Part shown: positions 29,150-38,075 of the stretch, in pieces
How the letters are laid out: each line of letters begins with the position of its first letter
Numbering within the stretch: position 1 is the first letter of the stretch
DNA from: Massilia sp. PDC64
GTDB lineage: Bacteria; Pseudomonadota; Gammaproteobacteria; Burkholderiales; Burkholderiaceae_D
Direction: 5' to 3'
Length of the DNA stretch: 64,000 bases
NCBI RefSeq assembly: GCF_900101265.1
Contig: NZ_FMZS01000011.1
Span: 248,001 to 312,000, forward strand
The notes under the pieces: generated by a model
Told to the model about the DNA's origin: nothing
Seen by the model: only the letters and a program-made list of their open reading frames with translations
Database searches by the model: none
Position numbers and translations under genes: made by a program

Positions 29150-31549
29150 ATGACTTCCATCTCCGAACGCTACGCCGCCCTGCGCGAACGCCTGGGTCCC
29201 CACCACGCGCCGGAAGGCCTGTACGAACAAAACAAGGCGCTCCCGTTCGCGGGCCGCGTCACCTGCAACGTCGACCGGCTCGAGACCGGCAGCTGGGGCG
29301 AGATCGTCCTCGACTACGAGGTCGGCGCGGCGGGCCTCGCGGACGGCGGCTGGTTCAAGGCCACCTTCAAGTTCTATTCGGACTGGGCGCTGTTCCAGAC
29401 GAGCGACCCCACGGCCGCCAACTACATCTCCGCGGAGTACCACGCCGGCCCGCTCGTGCCGGGCCAGAGTCCCGCCACCGTGCAATCGCTCGCCGTGCGC
29501 TTCGACCAGAAGGGCCACGAGCGCCCATTCCAGAAGGCGATCATCGTCGACGTCGTGGACGGCTACCTGAACGCGGGCGACCACATCGTCATCCGCATCG
29601 GCGACCGCCGCGGCGGCGGTCCGGGCACGCGCGTGCAGACCTTCGTCGAAGACCGCTTCCGCTTCCGTTGCTACGTCGACCCGCTGGGCACGTCTCGCTT
29701 CATCGCCGTTCCCGGCGACATCGAGATCGACATGGCGGCCGGCGCCCCCGCGCGCCTGCTCGTGGCCGGCCCCCGCTTCGCCCGCCCCGGCACGCCGCTG
29801 CCGCTGCGCGTGACGGTGCAGGACCGCTGGGGCAACGTGTGCCAGGACAGGCCGGGCGAGATCCTGCTGACCGCATATCAGGGTGCCGCCGTCGCTTACG
29901 AACGCCGCCATCCGCTGCCCGCGACGGGCTGGGCGACGATCGGCATCGACGACCTGCCCTCTGGCACTGGCGACCTGCGGATCGTCGCCACCTTGACCGG
30001 CGTGCGCGACGTTGCGCCGGCCACCGCGTACGTGAGCATCGCGCCGCACTATCCGGCGCCGCGCTCGTTCTACGCGGACCTGCACGTGCATGCGAGCGAC
30101 ACGGTCGGCACCAACAGCCCCGCCTACAACGCGGCGTACGCGCGCGACATCGGCGGCATCGACGTCCTCGGCTACACGGCCAACGACTTCCAGGTCACGG
30201 ACGCCAACTGGAAGATCGGCGTGGACACCGTCGAAGAATTCAACGAGCCGGGGCGGTTCGTCTGCTACCCCGTGCAGGAATGGTGCGGCAGTTCAACCGC
30301 GGGCGGCGACCACAACGTCGTCTTCCTCGGCGACGAGGCGCCCGGCTTCCCGTACAACCGGCGCGGCGAACACAATCGTACCTTCGTGTGGAACGAGGAT
30401 ATGAAGGGCAATGCGGTCGAACTGGGCCGGTGGCCCGTGGAAGAACTGTGGGGCGCCTACGTCGACGAAGCAGAGGACCACCTGGTCATGCCGCACGTGG
30501 GCGGACGCCGCTACATCCCGGACTGGCACCACCCGGAACTCGAACGCCTCGTCGAGATCGCATCCAGCTGGGGCCATTTCGGCTGGCTATACCAGGACGT
30601 TATCGCGCGCGGCTACCGGATCGGCGTGGCGGCCAGCGGCGACGAGCACCGCGGCCGGCCGGGCGGCGGGCCGCCGGGCACGCAGGTGTTCGGGGTCCAC
30701 GGCGGCCTGACGGGCGTGATCGCGGACAGCCTCGACCGCCGCACGATCGGCCGCGCCCTGCGCGCGCGCCACACCTGGGCCACGACAGGCGAACACACGG
30801 CGCTGCTCGTGCGCTGCGGCGACCATGTCCAGGGCGACGCATTCGCGCACCGCGGCCCGGCGACCATCGACTATGAACTGCTGGGCGACGCGGGCTGGGA
30901 AGAAATCGCCGCGTACGACCACACGGGCCTGATCTGGAAGCGCAACCTGCACGAGGAACTGGGGTACTCGGACCGGCTGATCCGGCTGCGCTGGGGCGGC
31001 GCGCGCGTGCCGGACCGCTACCGCTGGGCCTCGTGGCGCGGCCGCATCACCATCCTGAACGGCACGATCAACCGCTTTTCGTCGCACGGCTTCGAGCACG
31101 CGGAGGAAGTGAGCTGGCGCGACGGCCCGACCGGCATCGGCTTTCGCAGCGATACCTACGGGGACGCGGACAGCGTCGAGATCGACGTCAGCAACCTGCG
31201 CCATTGCACGATCCGCGTGGAGGGCACCATCGACAGTTATGTGAAAGTGGGCGACCCGCTCAAGCGTAATCCGTTCGTCCACGCGCCGGACTTCAGCTGG
31301 ACCGTCAGCGGCGCGCAACTGCTGGACGAAGGCGGCTTGCGCCTGGAACTGGGCGGCACGGAACTGTTCCTCGCGCTCGAACGGCTGACGGAGCGGCCGT
31401 TGCCCGTCGCGCTGGCCGGCAGCCTGGAGGTGGATGCGGTTAACGCGCCGTTCGGCCACCGGCCCGTCTACCTGCACGGCCGCCAGCGCAACGACAGCAA
31501 GGTGTGGTCGTCCGCCATGTTCATCGACTTTGGAGAAGGCAGCGCGTGA
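29150..31549 (+). CDS. DUF3604 (PHP-like) metal-dependent hydrolase, uncharacterised
   Basis: 799 residues, no signal peptide. Residues 1-300 look like beta-sandwich material, including an Ig-like part near 205-300 (LLVAGPRFARPGTPLPLRVTV). From about 305, FYADLHVHASDTVGT opens a PHP-like metal site with His312 and His314; later MPHVGGRRY and ASGDEHRGRPGGG supply further likely ligands. The C-terminal 230 residues are beta-rich. This is the DUF3604 layout, a family without an assigned reaction to my knowledge. It ends a four-gene operon 17 bp after the permease, so it probably acts on the imported compound. Confidence 0.85.
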   Translation: MTSISERYAALRERLGPHHAPEGLYEQNKALPFAGRVTCNVDRLETGSWGEIVLDYEVGAAGLADGGWFKATFKFYSDWALFQTSDPTAANYISAEYHAGPLVPGQSPATVQSLAVRFDQKGHERPFQKAIIVDVVDGYLNAGDHIVIRIGDRRGGGPGTRVQTFVEDRFRFRCYVDPLGTSRFIAVPGDIEIDMAAGAPARLLVAGPRFARPGTPLPLRVTVQDRWGNVCQDRPGEILLTAYQGAAVAYERRHPLPATGWATIGIDDLPSGTGDLRIVATLTGVRDVAPATAYVSIAPHYPAPRSFYADLHVHASDTVGTNSPAYNAAYARDIGGIDVLGYTANDFQVTDANWKIGVDTVEEFNEPGRFVCYPVQEWCGSSTAGGDHNVVFLGDEAPGFPYNRRGEHNRTFVWNEDMKGNAVELGRWPVEELWGAYVDEAEDHLVMPHVGGRRYIPDWHHPELERLVEIASSWGHFGWLYQDVIARGYRIGVAASGDEHRGRPGGGPPGTQVFGVHGGLTGVIADSLDRRTIGRALRARHTWATTGEHTALLVRCGDHVQGDAFAHRGPATIDYELLGDAGWEEIAAYDHTGLIWKRNLHEELGYSDRLIRLRWGGARVPDRYRWASWRGRITILNGTINRFSSHGFEHAEEVSWRDGPTGIGFRSDTYGDADSVEIDVSNLRHCTIRVEGTIDSYVKVGDPLKRNPFVHAPDFSWTVSGAQLLDEGGLRLELGGTELFLALERLTERPLPVALAGSLEVDAVNAPFGHRPVYLHGRQRNDSKVWSSAMFIDFGEGSA

Positions 31550-31667
31550 AACCCACCAGTCATGCGCTGCACGGATGACTGTCATCATGAAACGTCATTG
31601 GACGATTCTTGTGCGATGCAGCATCATGCTTCCTGTCTCCTCTATCTTCCTCCAAGAAAATAGATTC

Positions 31668-31696
31668 AAGCCCGCCAAACAGCGGGCTTTTTTTTT
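31668..31696 (+). terminator. Intrinsic terminator after the ABC/DUF3604 operon
   Basis: AAGCCCGC and GCGGGCTT form a perfect 8-bp stem with a 6-base loop, followed by a run of T. It lies about 120 bp after the DUF3604 stop. Confidence 0.85.
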
Positions 31697-31873
31697 GCCC
31701 CTGCAATTTCTGACCCGGTTTCCCTCATTTTTCACTCGGCTGAATACCGTTCCACGATGTGGAATTTCTGCCTTTCATGAAGTGGCATGAATATTCCATT
31801 TCGCAAAACTATTTGCCGCATTGCGGAATGCTTGAGATAACTCATTGAATTCAATGAAGTAATTTTAGTTTTA

Positions 31874-31889
31874 TGTCTTATATAAGACA
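31874..31889. promoter_or_regulatory. 16-bp palindrome upstream of aceA
   Basis: TGTCTTATATAAGACA is a perfect palindrome 79 bp before the aceA start. It resembles TCTTATATAAGA-type sites I recall ahead of central-carbon genes in beta-proteobacteria; that link is uncertain. It could be a repressor operator overlapping the promoter. Confidence 0.55.
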
Positions 31890-31967
31890 GAAGATTCAGG
31901 CACCTGGATCTCGTATGATGAACCCATGCGCTTCACCACTTTCGATTCACTTTTCATGGAGTTCGAC

Positions 31968-33548
31968 ATGTCCGAGTACCAAAACGATATCCAGGCCATC
32001 GCCACCCTCAAGCAGCGCTACGGCAGCGGCTGGGACGCCATCAATCCCGAATCCGCGGCCCGCATGCGTGCGCAGAACCGCTTCAAGACCGGCCTCGACA
32101 TCGCCCGCTACACGGCCGCGATCATGCGCCGCGACATGGCGAACTATGATGCCGATCCGTCCAAGTACACCCAGTCGCTGGGCTGCTGGCACGGCTTCAT
32201 CGGCCAGCAGAAGCTGATCTCGATCAAGAAGCATTTCAACAGCACGGAGCGCCGCTACCTGTACCTGTCCGGCTGGATGATCGCCGCCCTGCGCTCGGAG
32301 TTCGGCCCGCTGCCGGACCAGTCGATGCACGAAAAGACGGCCGTCCCCGCCCTGATCAAGGAGCTGTACACGTTCCTGCGCCAGGCCGACGCCCGTGAAC
32401 TGGGCGGCCTGTTCCGCCAGCTGGACGCCGCCGAAGGCGCCGCCAAGGCCGCGATCCAGGACAAGATCGACAACTTCGTCACACACGTCGTGCCCATCAT
32501 CGCCGACATCGACGCCGGCTTCGGCAACGCGGAAGCGACGTACCTGCTGGCCAAGCAGATGATCGAAGCGGGTGCCTGCTGCATCCAGCTGGAAAACCAG
32601 GTGTCGGACGAAAAGCAGTGCGGCCACCAGGACGGCAAGGTCACCGTGCCGCACGAGGACTTCCTCGCGAAGATCCGCGCCGTGCGCTACGCTTTCCTCG
32701 AGCTGGGCGTGGACGACGGCGTCATCGTCGCCCGTACCGACTCGCTGGGCGCCGGCCTGACCAAGCAGATCGCCGTCACCCGCGAACCGGGCGACCTGGG
32801 CGACCAGTACAACAGCTTCCTCGACGCGGAAGAAATCGCGCCGGCCGAACTGAAGAACGGCGACGTCGTGATCCAGCGTAACGGCAAGCTGCTGCGTCCG
32901 AAGCGCCTGCCGAGCAACCTGTTCCAGTTCCGCGAAGGCACGGGCGAAGCACGCTGCGTCCTCGACTGCATCACGTCGCTGCAGAACGGCGCCGACCTGC
33001 TGTGGATCGAGACCGAGAAACCGCACATCGGCCAGATCGGCGGCATGGTCCGCGAAATCCGCAAGGTCATCCCGAACGCGAAGCTCGTGTACAACAACAG
33101 CCCGTCGTTCAACTGGACGCTGAACTTCCGCCAGCAGGTGTACGACGGCATGAAGGACCGCGGCGAAGACGTGTCGGCCTACGACCGCGCGCACCTGATG
33201 AGCGCCGAGTACGACGACTCGATCCTGGCAAAGGTCGCCGACGAGCGCATCCGCACGTTCCAGGCCGACGCGGCACGCGAAGCGGGCATCTTCCACCACC
33301 TGATCACGCTGCCGACCTACCACACGGCCGCCCTGTCGACGGACAACCTGGCCAAGGACTACTTCGGCAGCCAGGGCATGCTGGGCTACGTGGCCGGGGT
33401 GCAGCGCAAGGAAATCCGCCAGGGCATCGCCTGCGTCAAGCACCAGAACATGTCGGGTTCGGACATCGGCGACGACCACAAGGAATACTTCAGCGGCGAA
33501 GCGGCGCTGAAGGCCGGCGGCAAGCACAACACGATGAACCAGTTCTGA
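31968..33548 (+). CDS. aceA: Isocitrate lyase, long form
   Basis: 526 residues. The active-site signature reads KQCGHQDGK with catalytic Cys218, the form found in the about 530-residue isocitrate lyases (as in Pseudomonas). IIADIDAGFGNAEATY and NNSPSFNWTLNF are further conserved segments. It splits isocitrate to glyoxylate and succinate, the first step of the glyoxylate shunt, needed for growth on acetate, fatty acids or PHA breakdown products. GGAG lies 7 bases before the chosen ATG; in-frame ATGs at 31926 and 31956 lack one. Malate synthase is not in the window. Confidence 0.97.
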   Translation: MSEYQNDIQAIATLKQRYGSGWDAINPESAARMRAQNRFKTGLDIARYTAAIMRRDMANYDADPSKYTQSLGCWHGFIGQQKLISIKKHFNSTERRYLYLSGWMIAALRSEFGPLPDQSMHEKTAVPALIKELYTFLRQADARELGGLFRQLDAAEGAAKAAIQDKIDNFVTHVVPIIADIDAGFGNAEATYLLAKQMIEAGACCIQLENQVSDEKQCGHQDGKVTVPHEDFLAKIRAVRYAFLELGVDDGVIVARTDSLGAGLTKQIAVTREPGDLGDQYNSFLDAEEIAPAELKNGDVVIQRNGKLLRPKRLPSNLFQFREGTGEARCVLDCITSLQNGADLLWIETEKPHIGQIGGMVREIRKVIPNAKLVYNNSPSFNWTLNFRQQVYDGMKDRGEDVSAYDRAHLMSAEYDDSILAKVADERIRTFQADAAREAGIFHHLITLPTYHTAALSTDNLAKDYFGSQGMLGYVAGVQRKEIRQGIACVKHQNMSGSDIGDDHKEYFSGEAALKAGGKHNTMNQF

Positions 33549-33568
33549 TTCCGGTTCAAGCCGACGCC

Positions 33569-33606
33569 AGCCCGGGCGGTGCCGCAAGGCCCGCCCGGGC
33601 TTTTTT
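33569..33606 (+). terminator. Intrinsic terminator after aceA
   Basis: AGCCCGGGCGG and CCGCCCGGGCT pair over 11 bp, with a small inner GCC/GGC stem, followed by six T. It lies 20 bp after the aceA stop and ahead of the convergent LysR gene. Confidence 0.9.
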
Positions 33607-33615
33607 CGTTCGCGC

Positions 33616-34467
33616 CTAGCGCCGCAGCTCCGACATGATCTTCTCGGCGAGGAAGTCGCACGGCGGCCGCTTCGACTTGGTGCTGCGCGCGAGGATCACT
33701 TCGAGCGGGTCGATCTCCGGCAGGCCCTGCGCCTGGCCGAGCAGGCTCAGATGCGCGGGCACGGCGCAGCGCGCGAGCGGTGCCACGGCGAGGCCCGCCT
33801 CCACCATGCTGAGCAGGCCCATCAGGCTGGGGCTCTCGTACGACGTCCGGTAGGGAATCTTCGCCTTTTCCAGGCTGCGGATCGCGTTCTCGCGGGCCAC
33901 GCTGCCGGGCAAGAACACGGCGATGGGCAGCGGCCGCTCGCGCCACAGGTCGCGGGCGCTGGGCGTCGCCGCCCACACCATCGGCTCGAACCGGACGAAC
34001 TCGCCGGACAGGCCTTTTACGCGCGTCGCGCACACGAGATCCACGGAACCATCCTTGACCATCGGCGCCAGCGCCACGCTGGGCAGGCCCACGACCTGGA
34101 TCTGCACCTTCGGATACGTGGCCGAAAACTTCTTCAGGATGGGCGGGAACAGCGACGACGCGTAATCGTCCGGCACGCCGATGACGACGCGACCCGTGAT
34201 GTCCGGCCGCACGACCGCGGCCCACGCCTCGTCGCGCAGCGCCAGCATGCGCCGGGCGTAGGTCAGCAGGACTTCGCCGTCCTGCGTCGGCGTGACGCTG
34301 CGGGGCCCGCGCACGAACAGGGGCTTGCCGAGCGCGCCTTCCAGCGTCTTGATCTGCATGCTCACGGCCGACTGCGAGCGGTGCACGACTTCCGCCGCGC
34401 GGCTGATGTTGCCGGTATCCGCCACGGCCACGATCATGGCCAGGACGTCGAGGTCGAGTGACTTCAT
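33616..34467 (-). CDS. LysR family transcriptional regulator
   Basis: 283 residues. The winged helix has DTGNISRAAEVVHRSQSAVSMQIKTLEGALGKPLFVR; the effector domain follows, starting RVVIGVPDDYASSLFP. Slightly short for LysR (usually about 300). It is divergent from the alpha/beta hydrolase at 34557 and may regulate that gene or itself. It converges with aceA, but the strong terminator between them argues against shared transcription. Confidence 0.88.
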   Translation of the reverse strand: MKSLDLDVLAMIVAVADTGNISRAAEVVHRSQSAVSMQIKTLEGALGKPLFVRGPRSVTPTQDGEVLLTYARRMLALRDEAWAAVVRPDITGRVVIGVPDDYASSLFPPILKKFSATYPKVQIQVVGLPSVALAPMVKDGSVDLVCATRVKGLSGEFVRFEPMVWAATPSARDLWRERPLPIAVFLPGSVARENAIRSLEKAKIPYRTSYESPSLMGLLSMVEAGLAVAPLARCAVPAHLSLLGQAQGLPEIDPLEVILARSTKSKRPPCDFLAEKIMSELRR

Positions 34468-34471
34468 AGGT

Positions 34472-34486
34472 ATCAGAAAATCTGAT
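34472..34486. promoter_or_regulatory. Inverted repeat ATCAGA-N3-TCTGAT, candidate LysR site
   Basis: A 15-bp interrupted palindrome lies 5 bp upstream of the LysR start in the divergent region. It contains the T-N11-A pattern of LysR binding boxes. The site would allow autorepression and control of the divergent hydrolase. Confidence 0.5.
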
Positions 34487-34556
34487 CGATAGATTCAGTA
34501 TTATGCGATTTTCTTGGGACTTCGTGTGCGGCATAGTAGCGCAAAAGGAGTCAACG

Positions 34557-35396
34557 ATGAACGCACGCACCGACCAGCACGCCCTGTCCGTACCCGAGAT
34601 CTATTTCGCCACCCTGCCGTCCGGCGTGCGCATGCCGTACGTGATGCGCGGCGACGGCGCACCGGTGCTGTTCGTTCACGGCTCGCTGTGCGACTACCGC
34701 TACTGGAACGGCCAGGTGGCCGTTCTTTCGAAGCGCTTCCGGTGCGTCTCCGTCAGTCTCAGCCATTACTGGCCCGCCGACGACCTCGCGCTGCAGGGCG
34801 CGTTCAACTGGTGGACGCACGTCGCGGAACTCGCCGAATTCATCACCGCCATGGACCTCGGCCCGGTACACCTGGTCGGCCACTCGCGCGGCGGCTGCGT
34901 CGCCTTCCACCTGGCGCGCGACTATCCGCACCTCGTGCAATCGCTGACCCTGGCCGATCCCGGCGGCCCACTGCACGCCGACGCGTCGCTGCCGCCCGCG
35001 ACGGAAGCCCTGCGCGCAAGGGCAGCCCGGCTGATCGAGGACGGCGACGTCGACGCGGGCCTGGAACTGTTCGTCGACTCCGTCAGCCTGCCGGGCATCT
35101 GGCGCAAGAGCCCCGCGGCGTTCCGCACGATGGCGATCGACAACGCGGCCACCCTGCCGATGCAGTTCCGCGATCCGCTGCCCGCTTATACCCGCGCCGC
35201 GGCGCAGGCCATCGCCTGCCCGACGCTGCTGATCGCGGGCGAACGGAGCCCGCGCATGTATCGCGACAACGTGGCCCAGCTGGCAGAGTGGATCGCCGGC
35301 GCCCAGGTTCGCACCGTGGCCGGCGCATCGCATGGGATGAACGTGACGCATGCGGCGGAATTCAACCGGTTGCTGGAAGCGTTCGTCGGCATCTGA
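34557..35396 (+). CDS. Alpha/beta hydrolase
   Basis: 279 residues. HGSL near 41 is the oxyanion motif, GHSRGG has nucleophile Ser110, and GASHGMN near 260 provides histidine. LLIAGERSPRMY is the acid strand, with glutamate where aspartate is usual. AAAGGAG sits 7 bases before the ATG. No signal peptide, so cytoplasmic. The substrate is unknown. Divergent from the LysR gene. Confidence 0.82.
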   Translation: MNARTDQHALSVPEIYFATLPSGVRMPYVMRGDGAPVLFVHGSLCDYRYWNGQVAVLSKRFRCVSVSLSHYWPADDLALQGAFNWWTHVAELAEFITAMDLGPVHLVGHSRGGCVAFHLARDYPHLVQSLTLADPGGPLHADASLPPATEALRARAARLIEDGDVDAGLELFVDSVSLPGIWRKSPAAFRTMAIDNAATLPMQFRDPLPAYTRAAAQAIACPTLLIAGERSPRMYRDNVAQLAEWIAGAQVRTVAGASHGMNVTHAAEFNRLLEAFVGI

Positions 35397-35474
35397 ACCG
35401 GTGCGTGCCCGCACGGTCGAACGACTGCACCCCGGCCATCCCGGCCGCGCGGTGCGTCTTCGAAAGGATCTGCG

Positions 35475-36314
35475 ATGTACAAGACCATCGTCGTTCACGT
35501 CGACGGCAGTCCGCAGCAGGACAGCCGCATGGCCGCCGCCGCCCGCCTCGCCCGCGAGCACGGCGCGCACCTGGTGGGCAGCGCGGCGACGGGCATCTCG
35601 TGGACGGACTACCTGATACTCACGGGATCCATGGCCGCGCCGGTCCCGCCGGCGGACTTCGACGGCCTGCGCGAGACGGCGGCCCTGCACCTGCGCGGGT
35701 TCACGGACCACGCCGCCAGGCTCGGCATCGCCTCGGTGGAAACCCGCGTCGTCGAGGACACGGCCGACGGCGCGCTGCTGCTGCAGGCGCGCTATGCCGA
35801 CCTCGTCGTGCTCAGCCGCGACGTCGATCCCGATCCGGGCATACCGCCCCGCGCGCGCAGGCTGCCGGAACACGTGGCGCTGCGCGGCGTACGGCCGGTG
35901 CTCGTCGTCCCGCCTGGTTATGCGGACGAACCCATCGCTTCGACGGTCGTGGCCGGCTGGGACGGCAGCACGCAGGCGTTGCGCGCCCTCGCCGCCGCCC
36001 TGCCGCTGCTGGCGCGCGCGGACGGCGTGCGGCTCGTCCTCGTCAATCCGGACCAGCTGTCCGACGCGCACGGCGAGCAGCCGGGCGCCGACATGGCCCT
36101 GTATCTGGCCCGCCATGGCGTGAAGGTGGACGTCGTGCTCGAGCGCACGCATGCGACGGCCGGCGCCGCCCTGATGGCGCTCGCGCACAGCGCGGGTGCC
36201 GGGCTGATCGTCGCAGGCGCGTACGGCCACAGCCGCTACCGCGAATGGGTGCTGGGCGGCGTGACGCGCGAGTTGCTCGAGCGTACGCCCGTACCGCTGC
36301 TGCTGGCGCATTAA
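35475..36314 (+). CDS. Universal stress protein, tandem-domain
   Basis: 279 residues made of two UspA folds. The first starts MYKTIVVHVDGS; the second, from about 155, has TVVAGWDGSTQALRAL and the ATP-loop-like GAYGHSRYREWVLGG. The G-2x-G-9x-G spacing is kept in the second domain, suggesting nucleotide binding there. AAAGGATC precedes the ATG. Such proteins support survival under starvation or oxidative stress. Confidence 0.88.
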   Translation: MYKTIVVHVDGSPQQDSRMAAAARLAREHGAHLVGSAATGISWTDYLILTGSMAAPVPPADFDGLRETAALHLRGFTDHAARLGIASVETRVVEDTADGALLLQARYADLVVLSRDVDPDPGIPPRARRLPEHVALRGVRPVLVVPPGYADEPIASTVVAGWDGSTQALRALAAALPLLARADGVRLVLVNPDQLSDAHGEQPGADMALYLARHGVKVDVVLERTHATAGAALMALAHSAGAGLIVAGAYGHSRYREWVLGGVTRELLERTPVPLLLAH

Positions 36315-36401
36315 CGCGATCCGGTCGACATCGGCAAATAGGAGTTGCAAAAAAGAGGCCGAGTCATCAAGCTATCATGTTCCAGATCCAGAATAGCCAA
36401 G

Positions 36402-36743
36402 ATGACAACGAAGAACATCGTCGAATGCACTTGTCCAGGGTGCGGCCAGACACGCCAGGGCGCCTGCCCGAACTGCACGACCACCGACCGGCGGGCGCCG
36501 CGCGGCGCCGGACAGCGGACCGATCTGGTCACCGCCCTGCTGGTCGACGCCGTGATCAGCGCGAGCGCCGCCGAAGGCACGGCGTATGCGGCGCGGACTC
36601 TGTGCGAGAACGGCGTGCCGTTCGACGTGGCGCTGCGCGTCCTGACGCGGCCGTGGCAGCGGCGCTACCATCCTGTCTCGCAGATGTACACGCAGCCGGC
36701 GAACGTGCCGGCTGCGGCCGCCAAGGCCGTCTACCCGCATTGA
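36402..36743 (+). CDS. Hypothetical protein with N-terminal zinc-ribbon-like cysteines
   Basis: 113 residues. CTCPGCGQTRQGACPNC near residues 9-25 has the paired CxxC spacing of a zinc ribbon. The rest (LVDAVISASAAEGTAYAARTL, then VALRVLTRPWQRRYHP) has no fold I recognise. The ATG at 36402 starts just before the cysteines; an in-frame upstream start at 36345 is possible. It precedes the AraC-type gene by 27 bp. Confidence 0.5.
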   Translation: MTTKNIVECTCPGCGQTRQGACPNCTTTDRRAPRGAGQRTDLVTALLVDAVISASAAEGTAYAARTLCENGVPFDVALRVLTRPWQRRYHPVSQMYTQPANVPAAAAKAVYPH

Positions 36744-36770
36744 CGGCCTGCATTCTTTTCGCAATCCGAC

Positions 36771-37928
36771 ATGCACGAGTTTTACAACCGCACACTGATC
36801 GTTTTCTTGTGCATGGTGGCCGCAAGCGCCATCCTGGTTTTTTTCTCCATCGATCGGAGCCATGTATCGACACCCCTGCAGGACTCGGACGGCCGCGATA
36901 TCTCCTGGTATATCCGGCCCGATACCGATACAGGGGAAAACGGCAAATCCGTCCTCGAGATTCGCGAAACGAGACCGGCGCTGCGCTATACATTCACGGT
37001 ATCTCCCCTTGCGCATCACCCGCACGCCGCGGTCGATATGATGTTCGACGATGGCCATGGCAAACAGGTATGGCACGACCTGACGAAATATGCGACGACA
37101 TCGTTCATCGTGAAATGCGTGCCGGCCAATACCCTGACGTTGACGATTCCGACATTCGATCCAACGATTTCCCGGCGCGACGACATGCTGAGTTATCGCA
37201 TCATGTCGGCATTTTTCAAATGCAATGAAAAGCCCTCCCGGGTCGTCATCGACCTGACGCGCATGGAAACGCAGCAATGGTGGTTCGACATGTTTAAAAT
37301 GGATTTGTCGAGCCACCATTACCGGCTCGACCAGGTGCCCAAATTCGCATTCGGCAGCACCGCCCAAAGTCCGATGAACACGCATTCCGAAGTCGACATT
37401 CGCGAACTCCAGTGGAATGGCCGCGATTACCGTTATCCGATCGGTGCCGCCCTTGTGCTGGCCGTCGGCTGGGCCGTATTCGGAATATGGTTTTTTCGCG
37501 CCCATACCCGCGCCCTCGTGGCCGATCTCAATTCACGGATGCACAGGGATTTACCGCTGATCGCTTATCAGCAATTATCGATGGAACCGCACCGCGACAA
37601 GGAAAAGGCGGCCATCCTGCGGTATATGGCGATGCATTATACGAATCCGGACATCGACGTCGAAACGGTGGCCAGGGAAGTCGGCGTTACCCGCGGAAAG
37701 ATCAACGACGTCCTGAAGAACGAATTCGGCTTCACGTTCAGCGGTTATCTGAACAAGCTCCGGCTGACCGAGGCGGCACGACTGCTGTCCGAAAAGGATG
37801 CGGCCACCGTGGCGGAGATCGCCTATTCGGTCGGATACAGCAACGTTTCGTATTTCAACAAGCTGTTCAAGGAGGAGTACGGCTCCACGCCGAAGGCGTT
37901 CCGCGTCGTGGCGCGCGTAGCGGACTAA
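36771..37928 (+). CDS. Membrane-anchored AraC-type transcriptional regulator
   Basis: 385 residues. One membrane helix near 8-27, a periplasmic-looking beta-rich domain (30-220), a second helix near 222-243 (AALVLAVGWAVFGIWFF), and a cytoplasmic C-terminus with two helix-turn-helix units: VETVAREVGVTRGKINDVL and VAEIAYSVGYSNVSYFNKLFKEEYG. This lets it sense outside and bind DNA directly, a one-component design rare for AraC proteins. Base composition looks lower in GC than nearby genes. It precedes GH39 and GH43 genes and probably controls them. Confidence 0.85.
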   Translation: MHEFYNRTLIVFLCMVAASAILVFFSIDRSHVSTPLQDSDGRDISWYIRPDTDTGENGKSVLEIRETRPALRYTFTVSPLAHHPHAAVDMMFDDGHGKQVWHDLTKYATTSFIVKCVPANTLTLTIPTFDPTISRRDDMLSYRIMSAFFKCNEKPSRVVIDLTRMETQQWWFDMFKMDLSSHHYRLDQVPKFAFGSTAQSPMNTHSEVDIRELQWNGRDYRYPIGAALVLAVGWAVFGIWFFRAHTRALVADLNSRMHRDLPLIAYQQLSMEPHRDKEKAAILRYMAMHYTNPDIDVETVAREVGVTRGKINDVLKNEFGFTFSGYLNKLRLTEAARLLSEKDAATVAEIAYSVGYSNVSYFNKLFKEEYGSTPKAFRVVARVAD

Positions 37929-37938
37929 CACTTTTGAC

Positions 37939-37976
37939 GGAAAACCTTCAACTTTCGCCGTTGTTGAAGGTTTTCC
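37939..37976. repeat. 14-bp perfect inverted repeat between AraC-type gene and GH39
   Basis: GGAAAACCTTCAAC and GTTGAAGGTTTTCC are exact reverse complements around a 10-base loop, 10 bp after the regulator stop. It may be a terminator (no clear T run follows) or an operator for the regulator. Confidence 0.7.
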
Positions 37977-38075
37977 CGAGACGGCGTTAATGTCCGCCTC
38001 GCGGCCGACCTAGCATGTTGCCCGAGACAAATCGCCACGACGGCCCGCGGCGATACGACAACCACGGTCAGGCAC

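Larger units (their letters stand above)
31550..31967. other. AT-rich intergenic region upstream of aceA
   Basis: 418 bp, much richer in A+T than the flanks. It holds the terminator at 31668-31696 and the palindrome at 31874-31889, both listed separately. No coding sequence seen. Confidence 0.6.
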
